Assembly (NCBI GenBank): GCA_045640525.1
Contig: JAZUFE010000056.1
Span: 1-64,000, forward strand
DNA from: JAILLW01 sp045640525
Lineage (GTDB): Bacteria; Bacillota; Clostridia; Lachnospirales; Lachnospiraceae
Length of the DNA stretch: 64,000 nucleotides
Direction: 5' to 3'
Part shown: positions 17,001-25,910 of the stretch, piece after piece
How positions within the stretch are numbered: the stretch's first letter is position 1
Layout of the letters: each line of letters opens with the position of its first letter
The notes under the pieces: generated by a model
Told to the model about the DNA's origin: nothing
What the model saw: only the letters and a program-made list of their open reading frames with translations
Databases searched by the model: none
Position numbers and translations under genes: made by a program

Positions 17001-18477
17001 AGGAATTGACAATAGAATACTGATTACTTTTACCGTGTTGTTCTTTACTGTTGTTTACGCGGTAAGAATGTTCGTAAATCATCCGTGGTATGATGAACTT
17101 TATACATACTATTCTTTTATCAGTAAAGGACCTTTGTATGCAGCAATTCATTGGCCGCTGCCCAATAATCACGTTGGGTATTCGGTGCTGTCGGCGTGCT
17201 TTGGATTTTTGGGTTCTTCGACGATTGCCCTTCGCGGAGTATCGGCATTGGCAGCAGTGGCAAATATATATTTGATTTACAGACTCGGAATAAGATTTTT
17301 TGAAAGATATGCGTGTGTTGCACCGATTGTTTATGCAACAACATGGCTTGTACATAATATCTCGATTCAAGGCAGAGGTTATACATTGGCCACTACCTGC
17401 TATTTGGCAGCGGTACTGTCGCTTTGCAGGATATGCGATATGAAGAAGTGCCCTAAAAAGTACTATTGGATGTTTGCAGCATCCTTGTGCCTGGCTGCGT
17501 ATATACTTCCTAGTTCCGCGTTCTTTATTGTCCCGGTTTGTCTTGCCGGCGGCTTATATCTTTTGCTTAACAGAGAATTCAAAACTTTTTGGAAGCTGGT
17601 AATTGCCGGTGCGGTGGCAGGAATAATTGCCCTGGGATTATATACGGTAATTTGGCTGGCAATAGGCTCAAATCTTTTGTCCAAAACGGAAGGTTCCGGA
17701 TATACGGGAATATATCAGATCGATATTATCCTCCGGGCTCCTTTTAAGGCAATAGGAACCGGTATTGATTATATGCTGGCTTCTCCGTACATACAAAGTA
17801 TGGAGCGCAAAGATGTAATTAAGGGCTTGTATGAGTATCTTTCGACTCTTTTCGGACAGTATTTTTCGGGGCTTGGCGGCGTTATAGTGGCATTTTTGAC
17901 AGTGGTCGGAGTGTGGTGTGTTATCAGGGTGATAATGCGCAAGGACAGATTTTTGGAATTGTTTTTGGCAGTATCGATATTTGCCCTGCCAATCATGCTG
18001 ATTGTTCAGGCACAACAGCCATATTACAGAGTTTTCTCCTATTTTGCCGTAGTGATGGCGCTGAGCGTGGGACTGATATTAAATATTTTCAATGTTCCCA
18101 AAATAATACCCAACATATTGGCGGTATTTCTTTTGATACTTATATTTTTGCCCTCATACAATCTTCCTTTGGGAGAACGCGAGAATCAAATTAAGGATAT
18201 GTTGTCGGTCATGGAAGACAGGGGGGAACTGCCGGCGTCTGATAAATCCGTTCATTATGTCGATGATTATCAAAAGTATGTTTTGAAATTTTATTATGAT
18301 GCCGAACCGTGCGAGAAACCTTTGGGCGAAGCGGACTATGTGATTGTGCCGGATGAACTTAACGGAGTATGGCCCAATCTGTATGATGGTGACAATTTTG
18401 ATTTTGATGTTTTGAATAAGAATTACACAATAATTGATTCTGTTGAAGGATATACGGCGTATAAACTGAATGAATAA
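16987..18477 (+). CDS. GT39-like membrane glycosyltransferase (third)
   Basis: About 496 residues, many membrane helices. NHPWYDELYTYYSF near the N-terminus carries the DE pair and HWPLPNNHVGYSVL replaces the usual HPPL loop. A soluble C-terminal tail of ~100 residues follows. The ATG at 16987 sits 5 nt from AGG; a GTG two codons upstream (16981) is an alternative. The start lies inside the previous gene's last codons. Sugar and acceptor are unknown. Confidence 0.75.
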   Translation: MKKIRGIDNRILITFTVLFFTVVYAVRMFVNHPWYDELYTYYSFISKGPLYAAIHWPLPNNHVGYSVLSACFGFLGSSTIALRGVSALAAVANIYLIYRLGIRFFERYACVAPIVYATTWLVHNISIQGRGYTLATTCYLAAVLSLCRICDMKKCPKKYYWMFAASLCLAAYILPSSAFFIVPVCLAGGLYLLLNREFKTFWKLVIAGAVAGIIALGLYTVIWLAIGSNLLSKTEGSGYTGIYQIDIILRAPFKAIGTGIDYMLASPYIQSMERKDVIKGLYEYLSTLFGQYFSGLGGVIVAFLTVVGVWCVIRVIMRKDRFLELFLAVSIFALPIMLIVQAQQPYYRVFSYFAVVMALSVGLILNIFNVPKIIPNILAVFLLILIFLPSYNLPLGERENQIKDMLSVMEDRGELPASDKSVHYVDDYQKYVLKFYYDAEPCEKPLGEADYVIVPDELNGVWPNLYDGDNFDFDVLNKNYTIIDSVEGYTAYKLNE

Positions 18478-19528
18478 TACCAAGAAAGAATCGAACAACT
18501 TAAGACTTGATTATTTGGATGTGGCTAAAGGAATAGGAATTATTCTGGTAGTTATGGGGCATACGGGATTTTTGAAAGAAGGAGTTTCCCGTTTTGTATT
18601 CAGCTTCCATATGCCATTGTTCTTCATTATTTCCGGAATGCTTTTGCATCATTCGGATATAGACAATCGTGATATCGGCCCCTTGATTCGTAAAAAGATA
18701 CGCTCGCTGATGATTCCCTACATATCGTTTAGCTTGATATATATAGCAATTTCGGCGGTGGAATTACTGACGGGTGTTTTGAGTAAGGCAGAAATGATTC
18801 AGAGCGTAATATATATGTTTACATTGTACGGAGATTCTACGCTTTGGTTTCTTCCGGCATTACTGATAGGAGAGATTCTCTTTATTCTTTTGAACAGAAA
18901 ATTCAAAGGTGTGATGCTCCTTGCGATATCGTGTCTGCTTGGATTTGCTGCTTTTTGGATACAAATGGGAATTACACCGCTTTACGCGATGAATATGGAC
19001 AATTTGCTGATAACCAACATTATTGATTTCGTCAGGGTTTTGCTAAGAGCAGTGATAGTAACAGGGTTCATTGCGGTCGGATTTTTCGGATATGGACTGA
19101 TCCCAAGAAGAACATTGATTTCGATTGCTTTGGGAGCGGCATTTTTGGGAGTTGCATTCGTTTTGAGCAGATATAATGATACGGTTGATTTTCATCGTAT
19201 TGTTACCGGAAATTACGGATTGTTTTTATCTGCCGGAGTTTTCGGATCCTTTGGCGTGATTTTTTTAAGCAAAGGATTGGTTAGAATTAAGATTTTGAGC
19301 TATTTTGGAAGAAATTCTTTGATAATCATGTGTACACACTTAAGATTTTATGTTTTGTTCGGTGCGATGCAACTTGCCTTTTTGATTAATACTTATGTTA
19401 CCAGGGCCAAAGACTATGTTTTTATGCTTGTAATTGTAGTGGTGAGCTTTGCGGCTGAAATATTGATAATAGAATTGTTTAACAGATATTTGCCTTTTAT
19501 ACTGGGACGGAAAAATGCTCGAAAATAG
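18470..19528 (+). CDS. Acyltransferase family 3 membrane protein (first)
   Basis: 352 residues with about ten helices. The N-terminus carries the acyltransferase-3 signature: RLDYLDVAKGIGIILVVMGH, with the catalytic-type His in the MGHTGF motif, then FSFHMPLFFIISGML. Family members use acyl-CoA to O-acylate sugars across the membrane. It overlaps the upstream glycosyltransferase by 8 nt and the next acyltransferase by 14 nt. It probably acetylates the polymer or a sugar laid down by the GT39 enzymes (inference). Confidence 0.82.
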   Translation: MNNTKKESNNLRLDYLDVAKGIGIILVVMGHTGFLKEGVSRFVFSFHMPLFFIISGMLLHHSDIDNRDIGPLIRKKIRSLMIPYISFSLIYIAISAVELLTGVLSKAEMIQSVIYMFTLYGDSTLWFLPALLIGEILFILLNRKFKGVMLLAISCLLGFAAFWIQMGITPLYAMNMDNLLITNIIDFVRVLLRAVIVTGFIAVGFFGYGLIPRRTLISIALGAAFLGVAFVLSRYNDTVDFHRIVTGNYGLFLSAGVFGSFGVIFLSKGLVRIKILSYFGRNSLIIMCTHLRFYVLFGAMQLAFLINTYVTRAKDYVFMLVIVVVSFAAEILIIELFNRYLPFILGRKNARK

Positions 19529-20669
19529 AAAAATGCGAATTTTGTCCGCAATAGGAATTATACTTATTGTTGCGGGCCATTTTGAACTTGATTATTTGAC
19601 GTTGGGAGGATTATTCCCATACTATTCTTTTCATGTGTATATATTTTTGTTTGTTGCGGGATATTTCTATTCGCCCGATGTGGAAGAGCACTGCGGCAAA
19701 TATATTCTGAAAAAGGCCAAAAATCTTCTTTTGCCGTATTTTGCATGGAATTTGGTGTACGGAGTCATATCGACAATATTGAATAATTATGGTTTTGGTA
19801 TAGGGCAGAATCTGTCGGTGAAGACTTTTCTTTTGGATCCCTTTTTGGGAGGTCATCAGTTTATGTTCAATTTTTCGGCATGGTTTGTACCGGCTCTGTT
19901 TTTGGTCGAATTGATTAATGTTGTTTCAAGGAAAGTGCTGAGTCTCGTATTTGGGAAGTGTTCTTTGAAGAATCGAATCGCTTTAATCGATATGATTATG
20001 TTCTTCGGAAGTTTGATTATCGGGACGGCAACTGTTTATCTGGCTATTACGGGACATGTTTGGGGAGAGTGGAAAACTCCGGGACGGTTGCTTATTATGC
20101 TGCCGGGATTGTGTTTCGGAAGAGCGTATAAGTTGTGGATTGAACCGATTTTTGAGAATAAAATTATTCCCAAAGCAGGTCGCTTTGGTTTTTACATTCT
20201 GTATTTCGGGATTTTGACAGCATTTCAGTTTTTGCTGATTCATTTTACCGAGAATCTTTCGTTCAGTACCGTTTGGTGCACGGGCTTTGCTTCCGGATGC
20301 ATCGGACCGTTTCTGAGTGTAATGACGGGAATCATGTTTTGGATCGGAGTCGCCGACATCATTGCAGCTTCAAAAAGTGGAATTGTACGAGGCTTATCAA
20401 ATTGTCTTGTAAAAATAGGACGCTCCACGTTCGGAATTATGATGCACCATATACCGGTTCTGTTTGTTATTAATTCCGTATGTTTCTTTTTATTTAAAAG
20501 TGAATTCGGCTGCTTGGATTTCAATGCATCGGAATATTTGACCAATGTCAGTTATCAGTATCTTTATGCAGGATATCATCTGACTCATATAATTAATCTG
20601 ATATTGGCGGTGGGTATTCCGACTCTGATATACAGCCGTCAAAAACAACACAGAAAGGCCAATGTGTGA
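19515..20669 (+). CDS. Acyltransferase family 3-like membrane protein (second)
   Basis: 384 residues with about ten helices. The N-terminus has the shortened signature ILSAIGIILIVAGHFELD and FPYYSFHVYIFLFVAGYF. It is more divergent than its neighbour but keeps the His and the helix pattern. The 14-nt overlap with the upstream acyltransferase implies coupled translation. Two acyltransferases of different sequence suggest two acylation sites or two sugars. Acyl donor and acceptor cannot be read from sequence. Confidence 0.75.
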   Translation: MLENRKMRILSAIGIILIVAGHFELDYLTLGGLFPYYSFHVYIFLFVAGYFYSPDVEEHCGKYILKKAKNLLLPYFAWNLVYGVISTILNNYGFGIGQNLSVKTFLLDPFLGGHQFMFNFSAWFVPALFLVELINVVSRKVLSLVFGKCSLKNRIALIDMIMFFGSLIIGTATVYLAITGHVWGEWKTPGRLLIMLPGLCFGRAYKLWIEPIFENKIIPKAGRFGFYILYFGILTAFQFLLIHFTENLSFSTVWCTGFASGCIGPFLSVMTGIMFWIGVADIIAASKSGIVRGLSNCLVKIGRSTFGIMMHHIPVLFVINSVCFFLFKSEFGCLDFNASEYLTNVSYQYLYAGYHLTHIINLILAVGIPTLIYSRQKQHRKANV

Positions 20670-20681
20670 TAGAATAGCACT

Positions 20682-21731
20682 ATGATTATTCTGCAGATTA
20701 CGGTATTGATTCTTAGTCTTTTGGCAGTGCCGATATTGATAGGATTATTACCTTTGAGATTGAATAAAACTTCATCATGCAGTATTTCCTCTGCTTTGAT
20801 TTGGGGATATGTTATCACCTTTGCAACGGTTGAGGTGGTGGGTATTCCGATTGTTTTGCTTATGGATTATTCGGGATATCATGTCTTTGCGATAACCTTT
20901 GGAACAGTGCTTTTACTGTTGGCTTTGGCGGGATTTTTGCTGGGACGAAAGAAAATAAAACGCCCCTGCTTGATTTTGAGTTTTAAATCATTGAGCCGTG
21001 AAGCTAAAATATATATATTTATTCTGATTCTTTGTATCGGTTTTCAACTTGTAATGGGCTTTGTTCTTTCGAGCATGGATGCCGATGATTTCTATTATAA
21101 CGCACAGGCTCTTCAGGCTCAGCAGTATGATGTTCTGTACAGAATTGACGTGAATACGGGAAGATCTTCCGCCTTGGATATAAGACATGCATTGGCACTG
21201 TTTCCCATATATCAGGCATTTTTGAGCAGTATATCGGGGATTCATGTGGTAATACTTGCACATAAGATTATGCCGCTTGTTCTGATACCGCTTTCCTATC
21301 TGCTGATTTTCAAAATTGCTCGCAAACTTTTCCCCAAAAGGATAGAACTTCAGTTGATTTTTACAATTCTTATTAATTTTTGGAGAGTGTTTGGGCATGT
21401 TTCGTACTTTACGACCGAAACCTTTTTCTTGCTGAGAACCTGGCAGGGTAAATCTGTTGCGGGTAACCTTATTATTCCTGCTATTTTCTATATTTTTATA
21501 TTGATGTATGAAAATGAGGACAAGATACCAAAATATCTTTATGCACTGCTGACAACGCTGGTTTTGGCAAGTGGTGCGTCAAGCTCATTGGCAGTGATGC
21601 TCAGCTGCGGTTTGATAGGATTACTTGCTTCGATTTTCTTGATTATTAAGCATAATTTCAGAAGATTTTTCGGGCAGTTGTTATGTTGTGTGCCCGGAAT
21701 GATATACATTGTTTTATACATACTTAATTAG
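20682..21731 (+). CDS. DUF6077-like membrane protein, N-terminal part of a frameshift-interrupted gene
   Basis: 349 codons with about eight helices and the loop MDADDFYYNAQALQAQ followed by RIDVNTG, resembling GT-C type membrane proteins annotated DUF6077 (recognition moderate). The frame closes at TAG 21729-21731, in the middle of a hydrophobic stretch. The missing half continues in the +1 frame from about 21709. A single base too many near the TTTT run at 21711-21715 would explain the break. No Shine-Dalgarno precedes the ATG; TAGAAT ends 6 nt before it. Confidence 0.6.
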   Translation: MIILQITVLILSLLAVPILIGLLPLRLNKTSSCSISSALIWGYVITFATVEVVGIPIVLLMDYSGYHVFAITFGTVLLLLALAGFLLGRKKIKRPCLILSFKSLSREAKIYIFILILCIGFQLVMGFVLSSMDADDFYYNAQALQAQQYDVLYRIDVNTGRSSALDIRHALALFPIYQAFLSSISGIHVVILAHKIMPLVLIPLSYLLIFKIARKLFPKRIELQLIFTILINFWRVFGHVSYFTTETFFLLRTWQGKSVAGNLIIPAIFYIFILMYENEDKIPKYLYALLTTLVLASGASSSLAVMLSCGLIGLLASIFLIIKHNFRRFFGQLLCCVPGMIYIVLYILN

Positions 21732-22536
21732 CTGTATGAGTAACTATTTTATTGATTGCCTTAAGGCATTGAAAAACTTCACAGGTTTAAAAGTGCTGTT
21801 TGCCTTCACGGTTTTGGCTTGGTTCTATTTGTTTTTTAGAGAAAAGAACAAAACTTTGAGAGCGATATTTGTTACGGTGCCCTTTGTTGTGATTGTTGTA
21901 TTTATCTGCCCGCTTACGATGTGGCTTTTTGAAAAGGTGGGACTCGATACGGATACATACTACAGAATGCTGTGGATTATTCCCATGGGAATGATAACGG
22001 TGTATGCAGCAGTCAGATTGTGCCAAAGAACATTGTGGACAAGAGTGGCGGGGCTGATTGCCGGAGCTCTTGTGATTGCACTTTCGGGTGTGTATGTTTA
22101 TTCTTCCCCTATATTTTTTGAAACAGAGAACATGTATGGGCTTCCACAACAGACTATTGACGTGGTTGACTATATCAGAAGTATCGATGAACATGACATT
22201 ATTACGGTTTGCCCGTCCGCCAATCTGATAACCACAATCAGGCAATATGATTCATTGATACGTATGCCTTACGGAAGGGATATGTTCAACCCTTCGCTGA
22301 ATTACTATCATCCGGTATATGAAGTTTTTGAACAGACACCAAAACTGAATTTTAAAAATTTGCTGAAAGTCAGCAGAGATTTTGAGGTAGAATATTTTAT
22401 TGTCCATGCCACAAGGCTTTTGGATGATGACCCTGTAGAGGCGGGGTTGGAATATGTCGGAACTGTACAGGATCACAATATTTACAAGGATCCCGTGATA
22501 GCCGAACAGATTGCACTTCTGGATGAGTTTTATTAG
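21709..22536 (+). CDS. DUF6077-like membrane protein, C-terminal part of the interrupted gene
   Basis: This frame overlaps the end of the preceding ORF and reads through without a stop to 22536. It has about four helices and then a soluble C-terminal domain (TVCPSANLITTIRQY, LKVSRDFEVEYFIVH). Its first ATG is at 21736, five bases after the upstream stop, without a ribosome binding site. It is therefore probably a pseudogene fragment, a reinitiated half or a frameshift product. Joined to the upstream part, the total (~615 residues) fits one GT-C-like protein. Confidence 0.55.
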   Translation: MFYTYLISCMSNYFIDCLKALKNFTGLKVLFAFTVLAWFYLFFREKNKTLRAIFVTVPFVVIVVFICPLTMWLFEKVGLDTDTYYRMLWIIPMGMITVYAAVRLCQRTLWTRVAGLIAGALVIALSGVYVYSSPIFFETENMYGLPQQTIDVVDYIRSIDEHDIITVCPSANLITTIRQYDSLIRMPYGRDMFNPSLNYYHPVYEVFEQTPKLNFKNLLKVSRDFEVEYFIVHATRLLDDDPVEAGLEYVGTVQDHNIYKDPVIAEQIALLDEFY

Positions 22537-22537
22537 T

Positions 22538-23974
22538 ATGACATTTAATTCGTTTGAGTTTTTATTTGTATTTTTACCTATCATATTGATTACATTTTGG
22601 ATGCTGAGAACCGCAGGGAAGAATTCTCTTTCCTTGTGGCTGATTGTCTTGGCATCTTTATTATTGTACGGAATTTACTATCCGTGCGGTTTGATAGTCT
22701 TCCTATTCAGCTTGGCAGTTAACTTCGGAGTGATGAAGTGCTCCAAAAAGTATATGTTGATTTTGGGAATCATATTTGATGTATTTCTTTTGGCGGTATT
22801 TAAATATGGAGGATATTTCTTCGATGTTATCGGAACCCAAATCACAGCTCCGGGAATAAGTTTCTATACTTTTGGCGAAATTGCCCTGCTTGTTGAATTG
22901 TATCGTCAAAATATCAATGTGCTTTCGGCAAGAGAGTATATGTTTATTCATACGTATTTCCCTAAGATTATTCAAGGACCTATAACAAGACCGTCTGACT
23001 TGCTGATTCAAATTGACACAATCAAGAAACCGGATGCGGAGAGTGTATTCAGGGGAATGATGCTATTTGCCCTGGGATGTTTCAAAAAAGTTATAATTGC
23101 GGATACCCTTGGAGGCGCGGTTGATTACGGCTTCGGAAATTTGAATGCCATGCATACGGGTGAGGCTTTGGTTATCATGGTTTCTTATACGCTACAGTTA
23201 TATTTTGACTTCAGCGGATATTGCGACATGGCAATGGCAATTTCATCCTTCCTGGGAATCGAACTGCCTCTTAATTTCAATGCACCTTATAAAGCGAAGA
23301 ATATAGAAGATTTTTGGAAACGTTGGCATATTTCCCTGACGGGATTTTTCACCCGATATCTTTATATACCGCTTGGAGGAAACCGTAAGGGTAAGACCAG
23401 AATGTACGTTAATTTCCTCATCATTTTCTTCGTAAGCGGCATTTGGCACGGTGCAGGATGGCAATTTGTGATATGGGGATTAATGCATGGAATTCTCTAT
23501 GTTTTGCACAGATTGTACAGCAACCATATTAAGGACAAAGATACAAAATTAAGAAATCATTATGTGCAAAAAGCAGTCTCGGCGTTGAAGATAGGCTTAA
23601 CATTCCTGTATGTGAATGCTGCATGGGTATTTTTCAGAGCCCCCAGCGTAGACGACGCATTACACTTGTTTAAAGATATGGGTGAACTTTGGCTGCCGCG
23701 GTTTAACATATATCTGGCAAATTGCTTTAATATCGATGAACTGTGGTATGTGATTAAAATGGCGGGACTTGACCAAATGTGGTGGAGTCCGTACATTTTG
23801 ATGGTATTGATAATTGCGTTACTTTTGATATTGGTATTTTTCGGTCGAACTGCTGTAGAATATGCCAAAACCTGTAAGATAAGTATTTGGAATTCATTGC
23901 TGATAGCTGTTTTGATGATATGGTGCATTGTTTCGTTTAACAATGTTGCAACATATTTGTATGTAAACTTTTAG
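22538..23974 (+). CDS. MBOAT-family membrane O-acyltransferase (AlgI/DltB-like)
   Basis: 478 residues with about 11 helices. FNAPYKAKNIEDFWKRWHIS, RYLYIPLGGNRKG and GIWHGAGWQFVIWG are the MBOAT hallmarks; the active-site His is residue 304. Such enzymes move acetyl groups across the membrane for a partner SGNH-type transferase, and that partner is the next gene. The start at 22538 (MTFNSFEF) is one base after the upstream stop; longer in-frame starts lie inside the previous gene. The likely role is O-acetylation of the surface glycan. Confidence 0.88.
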   Translation: MTFNSFEFLFVFLPIILITFWMLRTAGKNSLSLWLIVLASLLLYGIYYPCGLIVFLFSLAVNFGVMKCSKKYMLILGIIFDVFLLAVFKYGGYFFDVIGTQITAPGISFYTFGEIALLVELYRQNINVLSAREYMFIHTYFPKIIQGPITRPSDLLIQIDTIKKPDAESVFRGMMLFALGCFKKVIIADTLGGAVDYGFGNLNAMHTGEALVIMVSYTLQLYFDFSGYCDMAMAISSFLGIELPLNFNAPYKAKNIEDFWKRWHISLTGFFTRYLYIPLGGNRKGKTRMYVNFLIIFFVSGIWHGAGWQFVIWGLMHGILYVLHRLYSNHIKDKDTKLRNHYVQKAVSALKIGLTFLYVNAAWVFFRAPSVDDALHLFKDMGELWLPRFNIYLANCFNIDELWYVIKMAGLDQMWWSPYILMVLIIALLLILVFFGRTAVEYAKTCKISIWNSLLIAVLMIWCIVSFNNVATYLYVNF

Positions 23975-23990
23975 TTGTTAAGGTATTCGT

Positions 23991-25148
23991 ATGAAGAATC
24001 ATGCTGCCCCAAAATTAATAATTATGATTGCGGTAATTATACTTACGGTATTGGTTGCCTGCGGCGTTTTGACTTATTATATCGATCCGTTCTTCCACTA
24101 CCATGCGCCGATTGCCGGATTTGATTATGTCATTGACAATCAGCTGACTCAAAATCCGGGCATGGCGGAGCATATGGATTATGACAGTGCTATTTTGGGC
24201 TCGTCAATGACAGTCAATTTTGAGACGGATTGGTTTAGAGAACAGATGGGATTAAACGCACTCAAGCTAAGCTATTCAAGTGCTTATCCCAAAGATATCT
24301 GCAACATAATGAATAAGATTTTTGCCCCCAAGGATGACGGCTCGTCCAAGGATATTAAGAAAGTATTTTTGGGACTTGATGTTATTACCTATTCGGGTGA
24401 TGTGAATGAAACCAAATATCCGATTCCGGAATATCTTTATGATGATTGCGTGATTAATGACATCAAATATCTGGTAAATAAGGATGTTCTCTTGAATTAT
24501 ATTCTACGACCTATGGTTGCGCCCGAACCCATGAACCTGTCACATATCTATGCAAGCTGGTGGACAGATGATTACTATAATGAAGAATGGGTATTACTTA
24601 ACCATGATGCCATTCTTGAAGCCAACCCGGTTCAAATGGAAGCACATGCGTTTGATGATGCGATTGTTAAGAATCTGGAGGTCAATATAATACCATTCAT
24701 TGAAGAGCATGAGGATACCGAATTTGTTATATTTTTCCCACCATACAGCATTTTGTTCTGGAATGATGTGATGATGGAAAATCATTTGGAAGCTACCATG
24801 AATGCTTACAGGATTGTTGAGAAGAAACTCAACTGCTACGATAATGTATCAATGTATTTTTTTCCGAATACGGAAAATATAGTATGTGATTTGAACAATT
24901 ATGCGGATTATACACACTATCATCCGAAAGTTAATCGTATGATGACGGAATGCTTTGCCAACGGAGGTGAGCTTGATGACGGAATCAGTATTACGGAGCA
25001 TCGAATAGCCAAAGAATGGGAGAACGGCAAGCATATGGAAGAATATATGGATGACATGCTTACCATTTTGGATATGTATGATTTTCAAGGGCTCAGAAGA
25101 ACGCTGTCGGGCTATCATGAAGGAGGTACAGATGAAGAAGAAAATTAA
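23991..25148 (+). CDS. Membrane-anchored SGNH/AlgJ-like protein, partner of the MBOAT
   Basis: 385 residues: one N-terminal anchor helix (~8-28) and an extracytoplasmic SGNH-hydrolase-like domain. AILGSSMTVNF supplies the nucleophile-type Ser71, and DYTHYHP near the C-terminus supplies Asp306 and His309, completing a possible triad. MBOAT/SGNH pairs (AlgI-AlgJ, DltB-DltD) transfer acyl groups to extracellular polymers. AAGGT precedes the ATG. It overlaps the next small transporter gene by 17 nt. Confidence 0.75.
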   Translation: MKNHAAPKLIIMIAVIILTVLVACGVLTYYIDPFFHYHAPIAGFDYVIDNQLTQNPGMAEHMDYDSAILGSSMTVNFETDWFREQMGLNALKLSYSSAYPKDICNIMNKIFAPKDDGSSKDIKKVFLGLDVITYSGDVNETKYPIPEYLYDDCVINDIKYLVNKDVLLNYILRPMVAPEPMNLSHIYASWWTDDYYNEEWVLLNHDAILEANPVQMEAHAFDDAIVKNLEVNIIPFIEEHEDTEFVIFFPPYSILFWNDVMMENHLEATMNAYRIVEKKLNCYDNVSMYFFPNTENIVCDLNNYADYTHYHPKVNRMMTECFANGGELDDGISITEHRIAKEWENGKHMEEYMDDMLTILDMYDFQGLRRTLSGYHEGGTDEEEN

Positions 25149-25524
25149 TTGGAAAGATTTACTGCTGTTGCAGATTGTATTTTTGATATACAGTACATCT
25201 TCGGTGGTGGCCAAGTTTGCTTCCGGAAATGAAGTGATGAGTATTAAGTTCTTTCTTTTCTACGGACTCGAGGTGGGGATTTTGGGAGTGTACGCAATCT
25301 TGTGGCAGCAGGTAATTAAGAAATTCGAGCTGTCCGTTGCATATGCCAATAAGGCCATATGCCTGCTGTGGGCATTGCTTTGGAGTATCGTTATTTTCCA
25401 CGATACTCTTAAGTGGAATCAGATAGTGGGAATAGTGGTGGTGATGGCAGGAATTTTCATTCTCAATTCCGAACCGAAAACCCCTGAATCTTTGGACAAT
25501 AAAGAAGAGGAGGCGAAGAAATGA
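25132..25524 (+). CDS. EmrE/EamA-like half transporter, first of pair (ArnE/ArnF-like)
   Basis: 130 residues with four helices and a charged tail. The helix pattern (IYSTSSVVAKFAS, SVAYANKAICLLWALLWSIVIF) matches EmrE-like flippase subunits such as ArnE/ArnF, which move undecaprenyl-phosphate sugars to the outer face. A strong GGAGG site precedes the ATG at 25132, inside the end of the SGNH gene. The next gene overlaps by 4 nt and encodes a second half of similar size, suggesting an obligate heterodimer. It could supply lipid-linked sugar to the GT39 enzymes (inference). Confidence 0.72.
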   Translation: MKKKINWKDLLLLQIVFLIYSTSSVVAKFASGNEVMSIKFFLFYGLEVGILGVYAILWQQVIKKFELSVAYANKAICLLWALLWSIVIFHDTLKWNQIVGIVVVMAGIFILNSEPKTPESLDNKEEEAKK

Positions 25525-25865
25525 ACTACTCTGTAATTATTGTTATCATATCGGTTATAGTTGCGTCGTTTTCGCAGATACTATTGAAAAAGAGTTCAAT
25601 GCGAACCTATCCCAATTGGATTAGGGAATATCTGAATTGGTATGTGATTATCGGGTACGGAATGATGTTTGTATCTTTGTTCCTTACGATGATAGCATAT
25701 AAAGGCTTTGAAAATTTTACCAATGTTCCGCTTCTTGAATCGCTGGGATATATAGTTGTAATGATACTCGGAAGATTGTTCTTTAAGGAAAAACTTACAG
25801 CAAGGAAGCTCATAGGCATACTGGTCATAATGTGTGGTATTTTCGTCTATTATATGATAAACTGA
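25521..25865 (+). CDS. EmrE/EamA-like half transporter, second of pair
   Basis: 114 residues with four helices: ASFSQILLKKSSM, LFLTMIAYKGFENFTNVPLLESLGY and RLFFKEKLTARKLIGI are typical of the EmrE/ArnF group. The ATG overlaps the upstream TGA (ATGA), so synthesis is coupled. A heterodimeric lipid-linked-sugar flippase is the best reading. No polyprenyl-phosphate sugar synthase (GtrB/ArnC type) is present in this window. Confidence 0.75.
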   Translation: MNYSVIIVIISVIVASFSQILLKKSSMRTYPNWIREYLNWYVIIGYGMMFVSLFLTMIAYKGFENFTNVPLLESLGYIVVMILGRLFFKEKLTARKLIGILVIMCGIFVYYMIN

Positions 25866-25910
25866 TTTAGTATGCATAAATGTGCAATTTTGATTTGAAA
25901 GGGTAGTTTG

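Noticed and set aside
21700..21740. Programmed ribosomal frameshift in the DUF6077-like gene
   Set aside because: No recognisable slippery heptamer with downstream structure; mutation, slippage or sequence error is simpler.
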